Shown: positions 1 through 6,223 of the stretch, piece after piece
Numbering within the stretch: the first letter of the stretch is position 1
How the letters are laid out: each line of letters begins with the position of its first letter
NCBI GenBank assembly: GCA_003978285.1
Contig: QOAB01000105.1
Location: 1 to 7,998 of the forward strand
DNA length: 7,998 nt
Source: Candidatus Thioglobus sp.
Lineage (GTDB): Bacteria; Pseudomonadota; Gammaproteobacteria; PS1; Thioglobaceae
Reading direction: 5' to 3'
The notes under the pieces: generated by a model
The model's database searches: none
Told to the model about the DNA's origin: nothing
Seen by the model: only the letters and a program-made list of their open reading frames with translations
Translations under genes and position numbers: made by a program

Positions 1-1217
1 CTTTACATGGCGTGGTACCCGCGCCTAATACAATTTTAAATGGAGTGAATAAAATCAAACCAGCCACCACCTTGACGATTGATGCTAAAGGCAAAGTGGT
101 AGAAAAAACTTATTGGCAACCTAGGGCGCAAAGATCCGATTTGAGTGATGATGAACATATTGAACGCACGCATGAATTACTAACCAAAGCCGTACTTAAA
201 AGAATGAATGCTGCTGATGTACCAATTGGCGTATTGTTATCAGGTGGTTTAGATTCTTCACTATTGGTGGGCTTGCTGCATGAGGCAGGGCACCAAGACA
301 TTCGCACTTTTTCGATAGGATTTGAAGACATTGATGATGAGGCGGGGTCTGAGTTTGAATATTCCGATCAAATTGTTAAAAAATTTAACACTACACATGA
401 AAAATACGTGGTGAGCAATTCGCAAGTATTGCCACGTTTGGGTGAGGCAGTGGCTAATATGGCAGAGCCAATGGTGGGTCAAGATGCGGTGGCTTTTTAC
501 CTACTCTCAGAGCAAGTATCCAAACAGATTAAAGTAGTGTTATCAGGGCAAGGCGCTGACGAAGCCTTTGCGGGGTATTTTTGGTATCCACGCATGCAAG
601 CCGAATCAGGCACCGAGGTAGAGCGCTTTGCTAAACATTATGTGGATCGACCCTATGAAGAGTATTTACAAACCGTTAATCAACAGTATCACTCTGGCAA
701 CCATACCGAAGCTTGGTTAAATAAAGAGTTTGCCAAAGCCAATGCTGATGAGTTTATGGATAAGGTTTTTCGTACTGATATTACCCGCTTAGTGGTGGAT
801 GACCCTGTTAAACGCGTCGATAACATGACCATGGCTTGGGGTTTGGAAGCCCGTGTACCATTTATGGATTATCAATTGGTAGAGCATGCACTGAGCATTT
901 CACCTAGTTTAAAGATGAGTGAAGAGGGTAAGCACCCACTTAAACAAATTTCCCGTGGTTTATTGCCCGACAGTGTGATTGATCGCAAGAAAGGCTATTT
1001 CCCCATGCCGGCACTTAAATATGTACGTGGTGAGTTTCTAGACTTTATGGCTGATATTTTGAATTCCACTCAGTGTGTTAATCGAGGTGTTTATAATCAA
1101 GATTTTGTACAAAAAGTGATTAATCAGCCAGAGCAATATATGACAGCATTGAACGGATCCCGACTTTGGCATTTGGCATTACTTGAGTACTGGCTACAAA
1201 TTAACATTGATGAATAA
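1..1217 (+). CDS. asnO: N-acetylglutaminylglutamine amide synthase-type amidotransferase, asparagine synthase family (5' end missing)
   Basis: The frame is open from base 3 (reading [10 protein letters not shown]...), so the gene enters from the left and the GTG at 12 is not its start. The N-terminal glutamine amidotransferase domain lies mostly outside; what remains is the asparagine-synthase ATP-pyrophosphatase domain of about 404 residues. The PP-loop SGGLDSS is encoded at 240-260. Further on are [16 protein letters not shown], the segment [20 protein letters not shown], and [11 protein letters not shown]. From memory of the families, these fit the subgroup that amidates N-acetylglutaminylglutamine to the osmoprotectant NAGGN (partner gene ngg) better than ordinary AsnB. 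That assignment is by motif resemblance only. The ngg partner and the N-terminal catalytic cysteine cannot be seen here. The 3' end overlaps rnhA by 8 bases. Asparagine synthase itself is the main alternative. Confidence 0.85.
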   Translation, partial: LHGVVPAPNTILNGVNKIKPATTLTIDAKGKVVEKTYWQPRAQRSDLSDDEHIERTHELLTKAVLKRMNAADVPIGVLLSGGLDSSLLVGLLHEAGHQDIRTFSIGFEDIDDEAGSEFEYSDQIVKKFNTTHEKYVVSNSQVLPRLGEAVANMAEPMVGQDAVAFYLLSEQVSKQIKVVLSGQGADEAFAGYFWYPRMQAESGTEVERFAKHYVDRPYEEYLQTVNQQYHSGNHTEAWLNKEFAKANADEFMDKVFRTDITRLVVDDPVKRVDNMTMAWGLEARVPFMDYQLVEHALSISPSLKMSEEGKHPLKQISRGLLPDSVIDRKKGYFPMPALKYVRGEFLDFMADILNSTQCVNRGVYNQDFVQKVINQPEQYMTALNGSRLWHLALLEYWLQINIDE

Positions 1218-1647
1218 AATAATTATTTATACTGATGGCGGTTGTCGAGGTAATCCTGGTATTGGTGGTTGGGGTGTGTGGCTCAGATATGGCGACCATG
1301 ACAAAAAACTCAAAGGCAGTGCAAAAGACACCACCAATAATCGCATGGAGTTAACAGCAGCTATCAAAGCGTTAGAAGCCATCAAGTCAAGTACGATTGA
1401 TATCGATTTATATACCGATTCTAAATATGTCATGAGTGGCATTAACGAGTGGATCAAAGGCTGGAAGTTAAGAGCTTGGAAGACTGCCAATAAAAAACCG
1501 GTGAAAAATGTTGATCTATGGCAACAGCTTGACAAGGCAAATGAAAAGCACAATGTGCACTGGCATTGGATTAAAGGCCATAGTGGTGATGAAGGTAACG
1601 AAATGGCAGATTTCCTTGCCAACCAAGCAATGGATGAATTGAACTAA
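1210..1647 (+). CDS. rnhA: ribonuclease HI
   Basis: This encodes RNase HI, 145 residues against 155 in E. coli, which cuts the RNA strand of RNA-DNA hybrids in the cytoplasm, for example at primers and R-loops. The catalytic set is complete: D9 in [13 protein letters not shown]47 in [10 protein letters not shown]70 in YTDSKYV, H124 in [10 protein letters not shown] and D134 in EMADFLA. The ATG at 1210 is chosen because the protein then begins directly with the first beta strand ([11 protein letters not shown]). An earlier in-frame TTG at 1183 would add nine residues that only re-read the upstream gene. The start overlaps the end of the amidotransferase gene by 8 bases, so translational coupling is likely. 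Nothing in the sequence suggests functional linkage with that gene. Confidence 0.97.
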   Translation: MNKIIIYTDGGCRGNPGIGGWGVWLRYGDHDKKLKGSAKDTTNNRMELTAAIKALEAIKSSTIDIDLYTDSKYVMSGINEWIKGWKLRAWKTANKKPVKNVDLWQQLDKANEKHNVHWHWIKGHSGDEGNEMADFLANQAMDELN

Positions 1648-1679
1648 GTTAAGTAAGGGCTGGTTTTTTTTTTGATATT

Positions 1680-1738
1680 GTTCATAATGAACACTTGATT
1701 ATTAGCATATCATTATATTCAAATAGTTCATAAAAAAC
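1680..1738. promoter_or_regulatory. putative operator: palindrome plus imperfect second copy
   Basis: A perfect 13-base palindrome, GTTCATAATGAAC, occupies 1680-1692. A related copy, GTTCATAAAAAAC, matching at 11 of 13 positions, occupies 1726-1738 and abuts the -35 element of the promoter at 1739-1766. The copies start 46 bases apart. Two sites upstream of a good promoter would suit binding of a dimeric regulator. The regulator is unknown, and such AT-rich repeats can occur by chance. Confidence 0.35.
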
Positions 1739-1766
1739 TTGTAATCATTGATAGTGATGGTATAAC
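1739..1766 (+). promoter_or_regulatory. sigma-70 promoter with extended -10
   Basis: The -35 TTGTAA (1739-1744) and the -10 TATAAC (1761-1766) are separated by 16 bases, and the -10 is preceded by TGG (1758-1760), an extended -10 motif. Transcription would start near 1773, giving a leader of about 28 bases with AGGAG at 1791-1795 before the GTG start at 1801. It probably drives the small exported protein and perhaps the rhodanese genes beyond it. Confidence 0.6.
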
Positions 1767-1800
1767 TGTAATTTTTGGTCAATAAAAATAAGGAGAAGTA

Positions 1801-2016
1801 GTGAAAAAACTAGCAATATTATTTGGATTTTTATTAAGTATTAATGTGTTCGCCAATATTCCAGTACTAGGTGCTAATGCGACAGAAGCACAAAAACAAG
1901 TTATTCGTGATGGTGCACAAGATTTTTGTGACGGTAAAGAAGACGACGAAAAAGAAGAGTGTGTTATGGACTTTTTCGCTAATCACAATTTGGAAGAAGA
2001 GCCAAGCTGCGATTAA
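1801..2016 (+). CDS. small acidic exported protein, unknown function
   Basis: A 71-residue ORF starting with GTG, five bases after a good Shine-Dalgarno (AGGAG, 1791-1795) and downstream of an extended -10 promoter, so it is very likely a real gene. Residues 1-18 form a signal peptide: two lysines, a hydrophobic core, and a probable cut after NVFA. The mature part is about 53 residues and strongly acidic, with the run DGKEDDEKEE, and has three cysteines (C43, C54, C70). I do not recognise the family. The cysteines could form a disulfide, bind a metal or carry sulfur, but nothing visible decides between these. It lies 89 bases upstream of two exported rhodanese-like genes on the same strand, so a shared periplasmic role is possible but unproven. 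Confidence 0.75.
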   Translation: MKKLAILFGFLLSINVFANIPVLGANATEAQKQVIRDGAQDFCDGKEDDEKEECVMDFFANHNLEEEPSCD

Positions 2017-2062
2017 TAAACAAAGAATTCTTAGTTCCGCTTCTTGGGGGAGTTAACAACAA

Positions 2063-2078
2063 AACTCAATAATGAGTT
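2063..2078. promoter_or_regulatory. inverted repeat upstream of first rhodanese gene
   Basis: AACTCA (2063-2068) and TGAGTT (2073-2078) form a six-base inverted repeat around ATAA, followed by ATTTTTATAAAT. It could be a weak terminator of the small upstream gene. It could also be an operator, since AATAAT at 2068-2073 resembles a -10, 18 bases after TTGGGG (2044-2049). Neither reading is strong. The strong AGGAGA Shine-Dalgarno at 2095-2100 for the next gene follows. Confidence 0.3.
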
Positions 2079-2105
2079 ATTTTTATAAATAAAGAGGAGA
2101 GAAGT

Positions 2106-2732
2106 ATGAAACTTCAAACATTAGTAGTAAGTGCTGCATCAGTAGCATTATTAGCATCAACGGCTGTAACAGCTAAGCCAGTAGGTATCGTTTCAGGTGT
2201 TATGGAGGTTGCAGGTATTTCACGTAACCAAGATAATGCAGCAACAATTGATCCAGCGTTTGCAAAGACATCACGTCCTTGTCCGCCATTTTGTATTCAG
2301 CCAACGGCACCGTTCGCGCCTGCAGCAGTTGACACAGTAACTGAACTAGATGTGATTCACGCAGCTCGTGATTCTGCTGGTGGTGACGCTTCAATTTTAG
2401 TAGTTGATGCACGTACACCAGGTTGGGTTAAGAAAGGTACTATCCCACACTCAGTAAACGTTCCATTTACAAAGCTTAACTCTAAGGCGTTAGCTAAAGA
2501 TCCTATGGCTGTTGTAGATATCTTAACAGGCACTTTTGGTGTTGTAGACATGGATGGCGTATTGAACTACGACGGCGCTAAGACTTTATACTTGTTCTGT
2601 AATGGTTCATGGTGTGGTCAGTCTCCAGCTTCAATTAACGCATTGTTGACGATGGGTTACCCTGAAAACAAGATTAAGTACTACCGTGGTGGTATGAACG
2701 CTTGGAAATCTTTAGGTTTAACAACTAAATAA
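2106..2732 (+). CDS. exported rhodanese-like protein, copy 1
   Basis: A 208-residue protein with a signal peptide (residues 1-23, probable cut after VTA), so it acts in the periplasm. A conserved-looking segment then carries the paired cysteines C59 and C63 (RPCPPFCIQP). The rhodanese domain follows: VVDARTPGW (D101, R103), then the active-site loop at C165 in CNGSWCGQS, then KYYRGGMNAW near the end. Rhodaneses carry sulfane sulfur on a cysteine; C165 is the likely carrier. The loop looks longer than in common single-domain rhodaneses, holds a second cysteine (C170), and has Gln (Q172) where Arg is usual, so substrate and chemistry are uncertain. A strong Shine-Dalgarno (AGGAGA, 2095-2100) precedes the ATG. 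A terminator follows, then a near-copy of this gene. A role in periplasmic sulfur handling is inferred. Confidence 0.9.
   Translation: MKLQTLVVSAASVALLASTAVTAKPVGIVSGVMEVAGISRNQDNAATIDPAFAKTSRPCPPFCIQPTAPFAPAAVDTVTELDVIHAARDSAGGDASILVVDARTPGWVKKGTIPHSVNVPFTKLNSKALAKDPMAVVDILTGTFGVVDMDGVLNYDGAKTLYLFCNGSWCGQSPASINALLTMGYPENKIKYYRGGMNAWKSLGLTTK
2175..2732 (+). repeat. tandem gene duplication, unit 1
   Basis: These 558 bases align without a single gap to 2938-3495, an offset of 763. Hand counts give about 31 differences in the first 186 bases, 2 in the next 197 (2361-2557) and about 18 in the last 175. Within the core, 2361-2429 (69 bases) and 2432-2557 (126 bases) are identical, synonymous sites included. 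Confidence 0.95.
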
Positions 2733-2739
2733 TTGATTT

Positions 2740-2769
2740 AAAAGGTGCTTACTGGTTAAGCACCTTTTT
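2740..2769 (+). terminator. hairpin terminator between the rhodanese copies
   Basis: A perfect 12-base stem, AAAAGGTGCTTA (2740-2751) with TAAGCACCTTTT (2757-2768), closes a five-base loop CTGGT, and the T run on its 3' side completes a Rho-independent terminator. It lies 7 bases after the copy 1 stop and 18 bases before the copy 2 start. No clear promoter fits between it and copy 2, so it probably acts as a partial terminator that lowers copy 2 expression. Confidence 0.85.
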
Positions 2770-2787
2770 AATTTATAGGAGATTATT

Positions 2788-3495
2788 ATGAAAACTAAAT
2801 TATTATTATTGGCAGTTGTTTCGACATTTGCTGTTGGCGCTCAGGCGACATCTTGTGGCCCAGACTGGAACTTTAACACCCCTTGTAATGATGCGAATAT
2901 GGCAGCAGCAAAGCTTGCAGCTGAAATTTCTGCCAGCAAGCCAGTTGGTATCGTTTCAGGTGTGTTGGAGGTTGCGGGTATATCTCGTAATGCAAATAAT
3001 TCAAATCTTGTTGATCCTGGGTTTGCCAAAACGTCACGCCCTTGTCCGCCATTTTGTATTCAGCCAACTGAACCGTTCGCGCCTGCAGCAGTTGAAACAG
3101 TGACTGAGTTAGATGTGATTCATGCAGCTCGTGATTCTGCTGGTGGTGACGCTTCAATTTTAGTAGTTGATGCACGTACACCAGGTTGGGTTGCGAAAGG
3201 TACTATCCCACACTCAGTAAACGTTCCATTTACAAAGCTTAACTCTAAGGCGTTAGCTAAAGATCCTATGGCTGTTGTAGATATCTTAACAGGCACTTTT
3301 GGTGTTGTAGACATGGATGGTGTATTAAACTACGACAACGCTAAGACTTTATACTTGTTCTGTAATGGTGCATGGTGTGGTCAGTCTCCAGCTTCAATTA
3401 ACGCATTGTTGACAATGGGTTACCCGCAAAGTAAGATCAAATACTACCGTGGTGGTATGAATGATTGGAAATTGTTGGGCTTAACAACTAAATAA
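2788..3495 (+). CDS. exported rhodanese-like protein, copy 2
   Basis: A 235-residue paralogue of the gene at 2106-2732. It has its own signal peptide (residues 1-20, probable cut after AQA) and then about 30 residues with no counterpart in copy 1, including two more cysteines (C23, C33). From K51 it aligns with copy 1 from K24 without gaps: by hand count 17 of 185 residues differ. It keeps the CPPFC pair (C86, C90), VVDARTPGW (D129, R130-region) and the active-site loop CNGAWCGQS with C192 as probable sulfur carrier and C197 as second cysteine. AGGAG at 2777-2781 precedes the ATG by six bases. The unrelated leader regions joined to a near-identical body suggest duplication followed by conversion of the body. 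The extra cysteine segment may give a distinct partner or redox property; this is inference. Confidence 0.9.
   Translation: MKTKLLLLAVVSTFAVGAQATSCGPDWNFNTPCNDANMAAAKLAAEISASKPVGIVSGVLEVAGISRNANNSNLVDPGFAKTSRPCPPFCIQPTEPFAPAAVETVTELDVIHAARDSAGGDASILVVDARTPGWVAKGTIPHSVNVPFTKLNSKALAKDPMAVVDILTGTFGVVDMDGVLNYDNAKTLYLFCNGAWCGQSPASINALLTMGYPQSKIKYYRGGMNDWKLLGLTTK
2938..3495 (+). repeat. tandem gene duplication, unit 2
   Basis: Second unit of the duplication, pairing with 2175-2732. It starts just after the extra cysteine-bearing segment of copy 2 and ends exactly at the stop codon. Past the stop only AATTG, shared by both units, continues the similarity. Confidence 0.95.
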
Positions 3496-3510
3496 TTGTT
3501 GACCGTTAGT

Positions 3511-4038
3511 TTGAAAAGAGGGGCGTTAATAGCGTCCCTTTTTTTTGCCTTAAATTTAACCGTTGTCGCTGGTGATCCAGCCGATACTTGGTATCAAATT
3601 GGTTATGATTACTCCCAGCGTGGGCGTAATACTGACGCATTTAAATGGATGTTGAAAGCTGCAGATGCTGGTCATACTGCAGCGCAGAATAACATTGGCC
3701 TGAGTTATTTACATGCCTTAGGCACAACAAAAAATGAAAAAACTGCCTTTTCTTGGTTTGATAAAGCCGCAAAACAAGGCTTGCCTTATGCCCAAAGTGA
3801 GTTGGCGATGCTCTATTATGAAGGTAGAGGCGTTGAGAAGGATACGCAAAAGGCGTATGATTGGTGGTTAAGTGCTGCCAAACAAGAAGATGAGTATGCG
3901 CAATTTAATCTGGCTTCGTTATTTTTAGATCAAGGTGACATTAAACAAGCCTACTATTGGTTCAACAGAGCCAGTAATAATAATCACCCTGAAGCGAAAG
4001 TGGCTTTAGAAAAATTGAGAGAGGAATATGTTGAATAA
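3511..4038 (+). CDS. exported Sel1-repeat (tetratricopeptide-like) protein
   Basis: The start is a TTG. TTG at 3511 gives a compact signal peptide (MKRGALIAS, then a hydrophobic core, cut after VVA); TTG at 3496 or 3499, directly after the rhodanese stop, gives a slightly longer one. Neither has a visible Shine-Dalgarno, so reinitiation by ribosomes ending the rhodanese gene is likely. The mature protein is about 155 residues of Sel1-like repeats, roughly four: an opening GYDYSQRGRNTDAFKWMLKA, AAQNNIGLSYLHALGTTKN, AQSELAMLYYEGRGVEKD, and AQFNLASLFLDQGDIKQA. Sel1 repeats are helix-turn-helix scaffolds for protein contacts, not enzymes, so a partner in the periplasm is expected but unknown. A terminator-like hairpin lies within its first codons. 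It overlaps the next gene by 11 bases. Confidence 0.85.
   Translation: MKRGALIASLFFALNLTVVAGDPADTWYQIGYDYSQRGRNTDAFKWMLKAADAGHTAAQNNIGLSYLHALGTTKNEKTAFSWFDKAAKQGLPYAQSELAMLYYEGRGVEKDTQKAYDWWLSAAKQEDEYAQFNLASLFLDQGDIKQAYYWFNRASNNNHPEAKVALEKLREEYVE
3514..3546 (+). terminator. terminator-like hairpin inside the 5' coding region
   Basis: The arms at 3514-3527 (core GGGGCGTT) and 3531-3544 (core AGCGTCCC) pair around an AAT loop, with three G-U pairs, followed by an unbroken run of eight T (3539-3546). It has the form of a Rho-independent terminator for the rhodanese genes, yet it also encodes the signal peptide of the Sel1 gene. Ribosomes translating that start would disrupt it. Confidence 0.75.
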
Positions 4039-4912
4039 AATACTAGTAACCTTAACTTTAATGTTGTCACAAGCAAGTTTTGCTTTATTTAGTTTGGATG
4101 ATTTCCCTATATTTCCAAAATTATCTACTGTTGGCGATTTCAACCCTTCTTTCTTGCAAAGAACTTTTAATCAGTTTACCGATGATAAGCCAGACTTTGA
4201 GCGTGAAACACGCATGATAGGAGAAGTCGAGGAAGCGGTGATGGATGGTGATGTTGAATACCTTCCGCTCGCAGAAGATAAAGAAGTTTTTAGTATTTAC
4301 ATGGAGCCAGAGACTGACACCCCTAAAGGTGGGGTAATTATTTTGCATTCTCGTGGTTATCATGCGAATTGGTCTAATACGATCAAACCACTAAGGGTAG
4401 GGCTAGCTGACAAAGGCTGGCATAGTTTATCGGTACAAATGCCAGTGCTGGATAAAAATGCAACCTATTATGATTATGTACCCATCTTTCCTTATGCGCA
4501 TGAGCGCATTGAAGCGGCCATTGATTTTTATAAACAGCGCGGCGTTGACAACATTATCTTAATTTCTCATGGTTGTGGTGCGCATATGTCAATGAGTTAT
4601 TTTGATAAATATGGTGATGACATGATTAGCGCCTATGTAGGTATTGGCATGGGTGCAACGGATTATAAGCAAAAAGTCATTAAGCGTTTTCCGTTGGATA
4701 TTATGCTAAAACCAGTGCTAGATGTTTATGCTGAGAGAGATTTTCCAGGCGTGATTCGCTTGTCTGAGTTTAGAAAGGCATTAATGGATATTTCTGGCAA
4801 TAAGCAAAATGCACAAAAAGTCATTAAAGGTGCTGACCACTATTACAAAGAAAATGGTGCTGCGCAGGCATTAACCGACACCATTGATACTTGGTTGGTT
4901 GGGCTAGAATAA
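4028..4912 (+). CDS. exported DUF3530-type alpha/beta-hydrolase-fold protein
   Basis: A 294-residue protein with a signal peptide (residues 1-19, probable cut after SFA). The body resembles the DUF3530 family: GGVIILHSRGYHANW (101-115) followed by LADKGWHSLSVQMP, a Y-rich segment, then IILISHGCGAHMSMS (176-190) and a late GADHYY with H271. The alpha/beta-hydrolase nucleophile elbow normally reads GxSxG; here the aligned stretch is S180-H181-G182-C183-G184, so Gly stands at the usual Ser position. It may therefore be a non-enzymatic relative or use another residue. The ATG overlaps the Sel1 gene by 11 bases, with GAGAGAGGA at 4017-4025 as Shine-Dalgarno, so the two are co-translated. It converges on the ferritin-like gene with two bases between stop codons. 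The biological role is unknown. Confidence 0.8.
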   Translation: MLNKILVTLTLMLSQASFALFSLDDFPIFPKLSTVGDFNPSFLQRTFNQFTDDKPDFERETRMIGEVEEAVMDGDVEYLPLAEDKEVFSIYMEPETDTPKGGVIILHSRGYHANWSNTIKPLRVGLADKGWHSLSVQMPVLDKNATYYDYVPIFPYAHERIEAAIDFYKQRGVDNIILISHGCGAHMSMSYFDKYGDDMISAYVGIGMGATDYKQKVIKRFPLDIMLKPVLDVYAERDFPGVIRLSEFRKALMDISGNKQNAQKVIKGADHYYKENGAAQALTDTIDTWLVGLE

Positions 4913-4914
4913 TA

Positions 4915-5703
4915 TTATAGTGCTTGCAGATAATCCAGTTCTTTTTTGGAAAAATTGGCTAATTTTCTGGCTTCAATATTAAACGGGCCCCGTAAAGATT
5001 CGCCAATGTGTTTTTGTATTAATTGATCAAAGGTTTGCATTGGGTCTAAATTCCTTTGTTGGCAAAGGCTGTGGAACCAAGTGTTGCCAATTTTTACATG
5101 GCCAATTTCATCATTAAAAATCACTTGTAGAATACCCACCATTTTTTCAAATTTAGAGTTTTTGAAACGCTTTTGAATTTTAGGCGTGGCATCTAGACCT
5201 CTGGCTTCTAGTACACGAGGCACCAGCGCCATTCTAGCAAGTACATCATAATCAGTTTCATGGGTCATTTTCCACAGGCCATTATGTGCATCAAAATCAC
5301 CATATTGATAACCCAGTTCAACAAGGTAGTTATTAAGCAATTGAAAGTGTTGTGATTCTTCAAAAGCGACTTGAATCCAGTCTTGGTAGAATGTATCAGG
5401 CATGTGTTGAAATCGATACACAGCATCTAGCGCTAAATTAATAGCATTAAACTCAATATGACAAATAGCATGAATGGTTTTAATAAAGCCAAGATCAGAT
5501 TTATCTCTTTTAGGGATAGATTGAAACCTGACTAAGTTTGGTTTTATCGGTCTACCTGGATTTTTAACGGGAGAAATCAGATATTCACTTTGATAGTTAA
5601 GCGTTGACTGCTCTTTTAACGCATGAAGTTGATTAACCAATTTAATTTTATCAATGGTGTTATGACACATTAATGCATTAAAGGCTAATTCAAAGGTGTT
5701 CAT
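4915..5703 (-). CDS. DUF455 family ferritin-like protein
   Basis: A 262-residue protein of the DUF455 family, a ferritin-like four-helix group with distant relation to the tRNA hydroxylase MiaE. The probable di-iron ligands are visible: E84 in CHIEFNAINLALDA, E115/E116 and H119 in FEESQHFQLL, E166 in PRVLEARGLD, and E199 and H202 in FNDEIGHVKIG. It probably binds a carboxylate-bridged di-iron site and acts in the cytoplasm, since there is no signal peptide; the reaction is not established. The ATG at 5703 is chosen over an upstream in-frame start at 5781 because it has GGAAAG just before it and overlaps the end of the pseudouridine synthase gene by 14 bases. Sitting behind an rRNA modification gene, an RNA-related oxygenase role is imaginable but unsupported. 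Confidence 0.88.
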   Translation of the reverse strand: MNTFELAFNALMCHNTIDKIKLVNQLHALKEQSTLNYQSEYLISPVKNPGRPIKPNLVRFQSIPKRDKSDLGFIKTIHAICHIEFNAINLALDAVYRFQHMPDTFYQDWIQVAFEESQHFQLLNNYLVELGYQYGDFDAHNGLWKMTHETDYDVLARMALVPRVLEARGLDATPKIQKRFKNSKFEKMVGILQVIFNDEIGHVKIGNTWFHSLCQQRNLDPMQTFDQLIQKHIGESLRGPFNIEARKLANFSKKELDYLQAL

Positions 5704-6223
5704 ACTTTCCAAGGCTAATGTTATTGAGTTTCCAATCGCCAATTTGAGTACGAATAAGCCTGAGTGTTGGGAAGCCAACATGTGCTGTCATGCGTCGAAC
5801 TTGTCGGTTTTTACCTTCGGTAATTTTTAACTCAATCCAAGAAGTGGGAATATCTTTTCTTATTCGTATTGGCGGGGTTCTATCTAAAATCCAGCTAGGC
5901 TCGTCGATGATTAAAGCTTTAGCGGGTTTAGTCAGGCCATCTTTGAGTGTCACACCACCACACAACTGATCAATAGCCTTTGTGCTTATCTGACCATCAA
6001 CTTGAACAATATAGGTTTTTTCTTTATCAAATTTTGGATGTGAAATTTGATGTTGTAGCTTTCCATCATCGGTAAGAATGACCAAGCCTTCTGAATCTTT
6101 GTCCAGTCGTCCCGCAGGGTAGATGTTTTTAATGTCAATATAGTGAGATAGATTTTTATCCTCACCACTAAATTGACACAATACACCAAACGGTTTGTTA
6201 AACAGGACAATATTACTAGCCAT
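5690..6223 (-). CDS. rluE: 23S rRNA pseudouridine synthase E
   Basis: A 177-residue RsuA/RluE-type pseudouridine synthase without an N-terminal S4 domain, as in RluE, which converts one uridine of 23S rRNA (U2457 in E. coli). It starts MASNIVLFNKPFGVLCQFS. The catalytic aspartate is D41 in PAGRLDKDSEGLVILTDDG. Later come KTYIVQV, IRIRKDIPTSWIELKITEGK and NRQVRRMTAHVGFPTLRLIR, which fit RluE closely. The ATG at 6223 is preferred to a far upstream in-frame ATG at 6304, which would only re-read ratA. It overlaps ratA by 8 bases (ATGGCTAG) and the ferritin-like gene by 14 bases, giving a tightly coupled three-gene set. Confidence 0.94.
   Translation of the reverse strand: MASNIVLFNKPFGVLCQFSGEDKNLSHYIDIKNIYPAGRLDKDSEGLVILTDDGKLQHQISHPKFDKEKTYIVQVDGQISTKAIDQLCGGVTLKDGLTKPAKALIIDEPSWILDRTPPIRIRKDIPTSWIELKITEGKNRQVRRMTAHVGFPTLRLIRTQIGDWKLNNISLGKYEHL

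Noticed and set aside
1621..1673. Possible terminator after rnhA: GGCTGG followed by ten T.
   Set aside because: The only partner found (CCAACC at 1619-1624) has a mismatch and a loop over 30 bases, so no convincing stem supports the T run.
2023..2032. Palindrome AAGAATTCTT after the small exported gene as an operator.
   Set aside because: A ten-base AT-rich palindrome is common by chance and has no T run or promoter context.
2200..3314. Long opposite-strand and alternate-frame ORFs across the rhodanese genes, similar in both copies.
   Set aside because: They are shadows of the duplicated coding sequence; the sense frame has signal peptides, ribosome sites and recognisable domains.
2175..3495. 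The tandem repeat as an insertion sequence or other mobile element.
   Set aside because: No transposase, terminal inverted repeats or target duplications; the repeat boundaries follow the gene body.
5704..5781. A longer N-terminus for the ferritin-like gene, starting at 5781.
   Set aside because: The extra 26 residues re-read the rluE gene in another frame, while ATG 5703 has a ribosome site and a compact overlap.
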